Positions 6,773 to 11,781 of a stretch of DNA of 11,781 bases are shown piece by piece. The DNA lies in NCBI GenBank assembly GCA_031082105.1, contig JAVHLO010000055.1, positions 751 through 12,531 on the forward strand. Direction: 5' to 3'. The stretch is from Planctomycetota bacterium. GTDB lineage: Bacteria > Planctomycetota > MHYJ01 > JACQXL01 > JAVHLO01. The notes under the pieces are model-generated. The model was not told where the DNA came from. It made no database searches and saw only the letters and a list, made by a program, of their open reading frames with translations. Position numbers and translations under genes: made by a program. Numbering within the stretch: the first letter of the stretch is position 1; each line of letters starts with the position of its first letter.

Positions 6773-6779
6773 GGAAGGG
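6773..6779 (+). promoter_or_regulatory. Shine-Dalgarno site selecting the upstream start of the giant gene
   Basis: GGAAGGG lies 6 bases before the ATG at 6786. The alternative in-frame ATG at 6855 has only GAGGA touching the codon, which is too close for normal use. This favours 6786. Confidence 0.6.
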
Positions 6780-6785
6780 CAAAGT

Positions 6786-9700
6786 ATGAGCATCGAGGCA
6801 CGTAGTTCGCACACGCACGCACGTACGATAACCTCTCCTTACCCCGCTCGAGGAATGGCGAGACTCTTCTTCATTTCGGTCTTCATCCTTGCAGTGCTCC
6901 TGGCAGCTTATGCTCAAGAGAAGCCCCCCAGCGATGGCACTATCGAGAACGCGTCCGGCTCAACAGGGAACGCGCGGGAGCCCTTGCTTTCTGACGCTGC
7001 CCCCGTCGCCGCCGACGTTCCGTACGAGAAAGAGAACGCCGGCTTCCGCCCCGGCCCGCTCGGCGCGCCGGGCAAGGGTGCTGAAACCGCCCCGGCCGCA
7101 AAGATGCCGACACCGCCGGTTCCGGGGGTGGGTACGCTCCCGAATGGACTTCCTGATGGGATCCCGCAGGAAGTCCTCGAATTCCTGCCCCTTGACGGCG
7201 AACTCGTCCCCGCCGCGAAGGTTCGAAATCATGCGCCCTCGCACATTTCCGCCGCCGTTCTCCCCCTCAATATCCCTGCGGGCAAGCTGACAAATGAACC
7301 GCAATCCGAAATCGCAGATTCGCAATCCAAAATCCAAAATCTAGAATCCAAAATCGGAAACGGTTGCCTTATGCCGAACGGCATGCTCGACCCGCGCGTC
7401 ACATCCGGCACAGTGAATGAAAACCGCCCCGCTATGGCAATTGACTCGAACGGCATCATCTTCATCGCGTACCAATACGAGTACTCGACCTCCGACCATG
7501 ATATCCGCGTCGCAAAATCCACCGACGCAGGATACACATGGACGATTCAGTCCGTCATCGCCGACACCTACGACCAGCTCTCTCCGTCTATCGCCATTGA
7601 CCGGACAAACAACTATATCTACATCGGATACCGCGACAACCAGTATTTCAAGTACGCAAAATCCACCGACGGCGGCGCCTCATGGACGAACTACGGCATC
7701 TCTTCCTGGACCTGGTACGCCTCCGCCTCGTGGCCGTCCATCGCGGCGCATAATAATTATGTCTGGCTCGCCTGCCAGTACGCCTGGACGTCGAGCGACG
7801 ACGACGTCCGCTACGTCTACTCGACGAACGGCGGCTCGTCCTGGTTCGGCTATTACAGCCTCGCGGCGACGACGAAGAACGAGCGGTTCCCCGCGCTGGC
7901 GATGACCTCGTCGCGCGTCGGCATCGCGTATCAGTACGAGTACAGCTCAAGCGACAGCGATGTCTATTACAAATACAACGCAGGCTGGGCGAGCACAAGC
8001 TGGACCGCGGCGAATATCGCGACGAGTTCCGTCAACGAGCGCTGGCCTTCGGCCTCGGCCTCGCCCGTGGATTCGTACCTCTATGTCGGCTACACGTACG
8101 CCTTCAGCACAAGCGATGACGACATCCGTTGCGCGTGGTCTTCGAATGGCGGGACGTCCTGGGGCGCAACGGGCGTCAGCGTTGCCGCTTCGGGCTACAA
8201 TGACCGCTACCCGTCCACCGCGATAGACCCCGTCACACGCACGCGCGTCTACATCTCGCACTACACCGGGAACGCGCATATTTATTATGCCTTCTCGACG
8301 AACAACGGCCAGTCCTGGTCGAACTACATCCAGGCGACGGATCAGGCGAACGCCGTGGACGCGCAGCACACGACCTCGATGGCGTTCCGGAGCTGGCCGC
8401 GCATCTCATGGCAGGACAACCGAAACGCCGCGACGCATGGACTTGACATCTACTATTCCACGACCGGCCAGAACTGGACGATCCAGACGGCGCCGGCCGT
8501 CCCTCCCGGGTTGACCTTCTACGTCGGCGGGACGCCGTACACGACGCCGCAGACATTCGCATGGCCGCATGGGTACACGACGACGATCTCGACCGACTCA
8601 CCGCAGACGCTCGCTTCGCCGGAGACCCGCTACGTCTGGAACAACTGGTCCCAGGGCGGCGGGATCTCGCACACCATAGTCGTCACCGGCACGGGAGATG
8701 TCACAGACCAGGCGAACTTCGACACGCAGTATCAAGTTACCCTCGCAGCACAGACCGCAACAGGCGGTACGCCGATGAGCGCGTCGAACTATGTCCAGAC
8801 CTGGGGAACCGGCCCGGGCACGGCTGCGAAACTCCGCTGGGAAGAAATCTCGACCACGGGAACCGAGGTCACAAGCTGGTACAGTGTGGACGACGGTTTC
8901 GCGACGAGCGCCACCAGCATTGGCTTCAGCTTCCCGTACTACGGCGGCAACTTCACGGAATTCGTCCCCGCGACGAACGGCTACATCGCGCTCGGCAGCG
9001 GGGCCGCAAATCAATACGCGCCGTATGATGTGGTCATTCCCTACGACACGTCAATCAGGCCGTACATGGCGAACACGGTCTACCCGTTCTCGGACGACCT
9101 CTATTGGACTTCAGGGACATCGAAGGTCTACTATCAGACATTCACGAACCCGCAGCGGCTGGTGATCCAATACAACAACATCGACAGCTTCAGCCCGCGC
9201 GGGACGCTGCACACGTTCGAGACGATTCTGTATGCGACCGGCGAGATCCGTCTTCTCTACAAGACTGTCGGCTACGAGCCGGGCGACATCGGGCTGGAAG
9301 GTTCATCAAACCTCTACTACGTGAACGCGCCCGCGACCGCCATCGGCGCAAACTCCACCTATGTCTTCCAGAACATCTACAGGAGTTACGACGGTCAGGC
9401 GAACGCGCTGTGGGTGGACGGTGGGGGAACGGCGTTTGTACCGCAGGCTTCCAGCCTGCCGTCTTCAACCGAGCGCTGGCAGACAAACCAGGCGACTTCA
9501 TTCGCAGTGACTGCCCCCGCGACCCACACTGTGACCTACTACAATCAACTGTGGACAGAAATGACCGCCACAACCGCACCGGGCGGGCTGCCGATGACCG
9601 CGGAAAACGGCGTGACAGTCCAGTGGCTGAAGTTCGGAACCGTCACAACGCCGCCCTCGCCGGGTGTCGTCTACGACGGCTTTTCGGTGACGGACTGGGC

Positions 9701-11781
9701 GGACCGCGCGAGCAACGTGACCTTCGGCGCGGCCTCGACCGGCTCCGGAACAAGCGAGCGCTGGCAGGCAAACGCGGCCGGGACGCAGCCGACGTACGTT
9801 GTTGAGACGCCCGGGGCACTCTTTTCGCCGCAATATTGGCATCAGTTCAAGCCGACGATCACCCTCACGAACACCGCGCCGGACAACACCGTCTCGACTG
9901 AGGCGCGGACTTTCTTCGGCGCGAGCGCGCTCGAAAGCGGACTGTACGCGGCTTGGTCCAACTGGTGCGACCGGTCGAGCACGCTGACCTTTTCGGAGTA
10001 CACGACCCAAGGGTGGGTGACGACGGATACCCGTTCGTGGCAGGTCCTGAGCGCCTTCGAGGCCACGATTACGTACGTCCTGCCGGACACAACGCCTCCG
10101 GTCGGTTCCATCAGTATCAACAATGACGCCGTCTACACGAACTCGCAGAATGTGACGCTTTACCTCACGGCGGAAGACCCCGAGTCCGGCGTCGCAGGTA
10201 TGCGGTTCTCGAACAATGGCGTGGACTACACGACTTGGGAACCTTTCGCCTCGACGAAGGCATGGACGCTCACGGCTGGCGATGAGACCAAGACCGTCTG
10301 GGTCCAGTACAAGAACGGCTGGGGACTGGTCTCAACGTACTCGGACGACATCATCCTCGACATGACACCGCCGGCCGCGCCGACGTTGATTTCGCCGGCA
10401 GACCTTTCCTACACGAGCGACCAAACGCCGACCTTCGACTGGAGCGACGTGAGCGACCCATCGGTCCCCGTCACCTACAGACTCGAAATTGACGATGCAG
10501 ACGATTTCCTCACGCCGGTCATTGTGAAAATGGACCTCTTGGAGTCAGCCTACACCCTCTCCGGCACGCCGCCCGAATATCTCACGGACGGGCAATACTG
10601 GTGGCGCGTCTTCGCGAAGGACGGCGCAGACAATCCCAGCCCCGCGTCATCCGTCTGGTCGTTCACCGTGGACATTGCGCTCCCGACGATCCCGACCTTC
10701 GAACTCTATGATCTGACCTCCAGCCACACGGATTGGACGAACTCGCAGACGATGGGCGTCACGATGACCGAAGACGGCACAGGCAGCCCCGTCATTCGCT
10801 GGTTGCTCAAGGAAAACACTACGCCACCGACTGTCGAAGAGATGCTCGCCGCGCAGACCGCGAGACCCACGCAGTACACCACAAGCAGCCCCGACGGCCA
10901 AATCGCCGTCTACGCCTGGGTGATGGACAGCGCGCAGAACATCAGCGCCGCAGCCCAGTATGCGATCGGTCTTGACACGATTCTACCGTTCGTGGACACG
11001 TGTGAACTGTCTGATGTCACGAGTCAAAGCGATGAGTACACGGACTCGCTCACCGTCACACTCACAGCAAGCGGCTATGACGCCAATCCCATAGTCCGAT
11101 GGATGTTCATAAACGACCCGGCGTCGCTTGAATTTCCGCCGACGGAATCGGAAATGTGGAGCAACGGCCTCACCGAACCGCCGTCAACCTGGGAATTCCC
11201 GCCGGAAACGCCCCCAGGCGATGTCGTCCTCGGCGCCTGGGCCATGGATGCCGCCGGGAATATCTCGCCGTGTCAGGTCGCCTGCATCGAGTATGTCTTC
11301 ATGTCGGGACCCGGAATAGTGTCGCCTCCCGACGGTCTTTTCGCGCGGCCGTACGTGCCGCTGCGACTCGAGGTGGTCGGCCTGGAAGAGCCGATAACCT
11401 GGGAATGCGATGCCGGTACGGTAGTTGGGGAAAGCCCCTGGGCGTGGTTCCACAACATCGGTCCGAGGATATACAGCATCATTGCGAGTGGCTTCCTCGG
11501 CGGCGAGCCGGTCGTCATGCGGACGAAGATAGTCTGCTGCGCCTATTCCCCCGGCGGCCAGCCTCCAATCTGGCCCATCGTCGGTGGCCACCACAACCTC
11601 ACCGGCAGTCACCACTTTGATATTCCCGTTGCCAGGACCTACAGCGGCAAGGGATTTCTCCTCAACCTCAGTCTCAGCTACAACAGCCACGCCTTCGAGG
11701 CCCGCGAATACATGGGGTTCAGCTACAACTGGACACATTCGTATGAAATCTATGTGCATCATTCCAGAAACGGCAGGCTCG
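6786..11781 (+). CDS. Giant secreted mosaic protein: Asp-box propeller, Ig-like modules and start of an Rhs/YD-repeat region (3' end beyond window)
   Basis: At least 1665 codons are open, with no stop before the right edge. The signal peptide is at residues 24-43 (MARLFFISVFILAVLLAAYA, cut before Q44), preceded by a 23-residue extension if the ATG at 6786 is used; the ATG at 6855 would give a standard signal peptide. Next come a Pro/Ala-rich linker (44 to about 195) and an Asp-box propeller (about 215-575; STDAGYTW, STDGGASW, STNGGSSW, SSNGGTSW, STNNGQSW). An InlB-like module follows (about 575-650; YTTPQTFAW, RYVWNNWSQGG), then a nidogen-like module (about 710-855; GFSFPYYGG, ATNGYIALGSG, FSDDLYW, PQRLVIQYNN). 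Related beta modules occupy about 869-1099. An Ig-like domain (about 1101-1195; TTPPVGSISIN, MRFSNNG, VWVQYKNGWG), an FN3-like domain (about 1195-1297) and further Ig-like stretches come next. From about 1609 DIPVARTYSGKGFLLNLSLSYNS and FSYNWTHSYEIYV match the entry to Rhs/wall-associated YD-repeat shells. Such proteins are surface-exposed or exported, and some carry C-terminal toxins. Here the C-terminus is not visible. Confidence 0.85.
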   Translation, partial: MSIEARSSHTHARTITSPYPARGMARLFFISVFILAVLLAAYAQEKPPSDGTIENASGSTGNAREPLLSDAAPVAADVPYEKENAGFRPGPLGAPGKGAETAPAAKMPTPPVPGVGTLPNGLPDGIPQEVLEFLPLDGELVPAAKVRNHAPSHISAAVLPLNIPAGKLTNEPQSEIADSQSKIQNLESKIGNGCLMPNGMLDPRVTSGTVNENRPAMAIDSNGIIFIAYQYEYSTSDHDIRVAKSTDAGYTWTIQSVIADTYDQLSPSIAIDRTNNYIYIGYRDNQYFKYAKSTDGGASWTNYGISSWTWYASASWPSIAAHNNYVWLACQYAWTSSDDDVRYVYSTNGGSSWFGYYSLAATTKNERFPALAMTSSRVGIAYQYEYSSSDSDVYYKYNAGWASTSWTAANIATSSVNERWPSASASPVDSYLYVGYTYAFSTSDDDIRCAWSSNGGTSWGATGVSVAASGYNDRYPSTAIDPVTRTRVYISHYTGNAHIYYAFSTNNGQSWSNYIQATDQANAVDAQHTTSMAFRSWPRISWQDNRNAATHGLDIYYSTTGQNWTIQTAPAVPPGLTFYVGGTPYTTPQTFAWPHGYTTTISTDSPQTLASPETRYVWNNWSQGGGISHTIVVTGTGDVTDQANFDTQYQVTLAAQTATGGTPMSASNYVQTWGTGPGTAAKLRWEEISTTGTEVTSWYSVDDGFATSATSIGFSFPYYGGNFTEFVPATNGYIALGSGAANQYAPYDVVIPYDTSIRPYMANTVYPFSDDLYWTSGTSKVYYQTFTNPQRLVIQYNNIDSFSPRGTLHTFETILYATGEIRLLYKTVGYEPGDIGLEGSSNLYYVNAPATAIGANSTYVFQNIYRSYDGQANALWVDGGGTAFVPQASSLPSSTERWQTNQATSFAVTAPATHTVTYYNQLWTEMTATTAPGGLPMTAENGVTVQWLKFGTVTTPPSPGVVYDGFSVTDWADRASNVTFGAASTGSGTSERWQANAAGTQPTYVVETPGALFSPQYWHQFKPTITLTNTAPDNTVSTEARTFFGASALESGLYAAWSNWCDRSSTLTFSEYTTQGWVTTDTRSWQVLSAFEATITYVLPDTTPPVGSISINNDAVYTNSQNVTLYLTAEDPESGVAGMRFSNNGVDYTTWEPFASTKAWTLTAGDETKTVWVQYKNGWGLVSTYSDDIILDMTPPAAPTLISPADLSYTSDQTPTFDWSDVSDPSVPVTYRLEIDDADDFLTPVIVKMDLLESAYTLSGTPPEYLTDGQYWWRVFAKDGADNPSPASSVWSFTVDIALPTIPTFELYDLTSSHTDWTNSQTMGVTMTEDGTGSPVIRWLLKENTTPPTVEEMLAAQTARPTQYTTSSPDGQIAVYAWVMDSAQNISAAAQYAIGLDTILPFVDTCELSDVTSQSDEYTDSLTVTLTASGYDANPIVRWMFINDPASLEFPPTESEMWSNGLTEPPSTWEFPPETPPGDVVLGAWAMDAAGNISPCQVACIEYVFMSGPGIVSPPDGLFARPYVPLRLEVVGLEEPITWECDAGTVVGESPWAWFHNIGPRIYSIIASGFLGGEPVVMRTKIVCCAYSPGGQPPIWPIVGGHHNLTGSHHFDIPVARTYSGKGFLLNLSLSYNSHAFEAREYMGFSYNWTHSYEIYVHHSRNGRL
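7302..7361 (+). repeat. In-frame AT-rich short tandem repeat (units around ATCCAAA) inside the giant gene
   Basis: Degenerate units such as CAATCCGAAATC, CAATCCAAAATC, CAAAATC and GAATCCAAAATC follow one another across 60 bases. They encode residues 173-192 (QSEIADSQSKIQNLESKIGN). The stretch is clearly more A-rich than the coding sequence around it. I associate the same kind of repeat with intergenic DNA in planctomycete-like genomes; this is memory rather than a search. It falls in the linker between signal peptide and propeller, where extra residues would be tolerated. Confidence 0.6.
9443..9459 (+). repeat. In-frame palindrome GCAGGCT-TCC-AGCCTGC inside the giant gene
   Basis: A perfect 7-bp inverted repeat with a 3-base loop, flanked by partly complementary ACC and CGT. 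It resembles the GCAGGCTGGAAGCCTGC family I recall as an intergenic repeat in environmental genomes. It encodes about residues PQASSLP. Comparison with the paralogous module 285 bases downstream suggests it was inserted. Confidence 0.55.
9471..9773 (+). repeat. Internal duplication marked by an 18-bp direct repeat
   Basis: GAGCGCTGGCAGACAAAC at 9471-9488 recurs at 9756-9773 with one change (17/18), exactly 95 codons later and in the same frame. It encodes ERWQTN and ERWQAN. The surrounding modules are related beta units (YYNQ after the first, QYWHQ after the second). This points to tandem module duplication within the secreted protein. Confidence 0.6.

Larger units (their letters stand above)
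6089..6785. other. Non-coding divergent intergenic region (about 700 bases)
   Basis: No reading frame here has a recognisable product. Open frames on both strands are low-complexity or overlap the start of scpB. The stretch holds a possible scpB-side -10 element, two overlapping perfect palindromes, a 9-bp spaced inverted repeat, a strong plus-strand promoter, and a leader with a hairpin; these are listed separately. About 75 bases upstream of the plus-strand -35 the DNA changes from GC-rich to AT-rich (6440-6485), as expected of a promoter region. Confidence 0.7.

Noticed and set aside
7648..8601. Arg-rich and Ser-rich open frames on the minus strand within the giant gene
   Set aside because: Their highly biased composition is a shadow of the repetitive plus-strand beta-propeller coding sequence.
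1..11781. CRISPR array, tRNA, rRNA or transposase gene
   Set aside because: No regularly spaced identical repeats, no tRNA-like cloverleaf with TTCGANNC in context, no rRNA signature and no transposase motif were seen.

Overview
The window looks like a piece of chromosome from a GC-rich (roughly 60% by eye), Gram-negative-type bacterium. Lipoprotein and Sec signals, a PpiD-like periplasmic chaperone and a secretin-like lipoprotein all point to a cell with two membranes. The gene set and the intergenic repeats remind me of Planctomycetota or related candidate phyla known mostly from metagenomes. That placement is an inference from memory; no rRNA or other decisive marker is present.

Positions 1-6088 hold five genes on the minus strand, transcribed right to left: scpB (chromosome segregation), a PpiD/SurA-like membrane-anchored chaperone, an exported protein with two SH3b domains, a secretin-like lipoprotein, and uvrB (nucleotide excision repair, cut off by the left edge). 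The last three are tightly packed, with gaps of 11 and 1 bases, and are probably co-transcribed. The two wider gaps (151 and 182 bases) are each largely filled by a short palindromic repeat element. One of these elements contains the stop codon of the chaperone gene.

Positions 6089-6785 form a non-coding divergent region of about 700 bases. It contains several perfect inverted repeats and, on the plus strand, a near-consensus sigma70-type promoter (TTGACA, 17-base spacer, TATACT). That promoter would give a leader of roughly 265 bases with a GC-rich hairpin near its 5' end.

Positions 6786-11781 are one very long plus-strand gene, still open at the right edge (at least 1665 codons). It encodes a secreted mosaic protein. 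In order it has a signal peptide, a Pro/Ala-rich linker, a putative seven-bladed Asp-box (BNR/sialidase-like) propeller with a striking 53-residue period, an InlB-like beta module, a nidogen-like module, duplicated beta modules, Ig-like and FN3-like domains, and finally the opening of an Rhs/YD-repeat shell. Whether it ends in a toxin, as polymorphic Rhs proteins do, cannot be seen here. Two short DNA repeats that look like intergenic repeat families sit in frame inside this gene.

The operon combines housekeeping functions (chromosome segregation, DNA repair) with envelope proteins. The large gene is independently transcribed and looks like an accessory surface or secreted protein. The most promising leads are the Rhs-type giant, the repeats that have entered coding sequence, and the short secretin-like lipoprotein next to uvrB.
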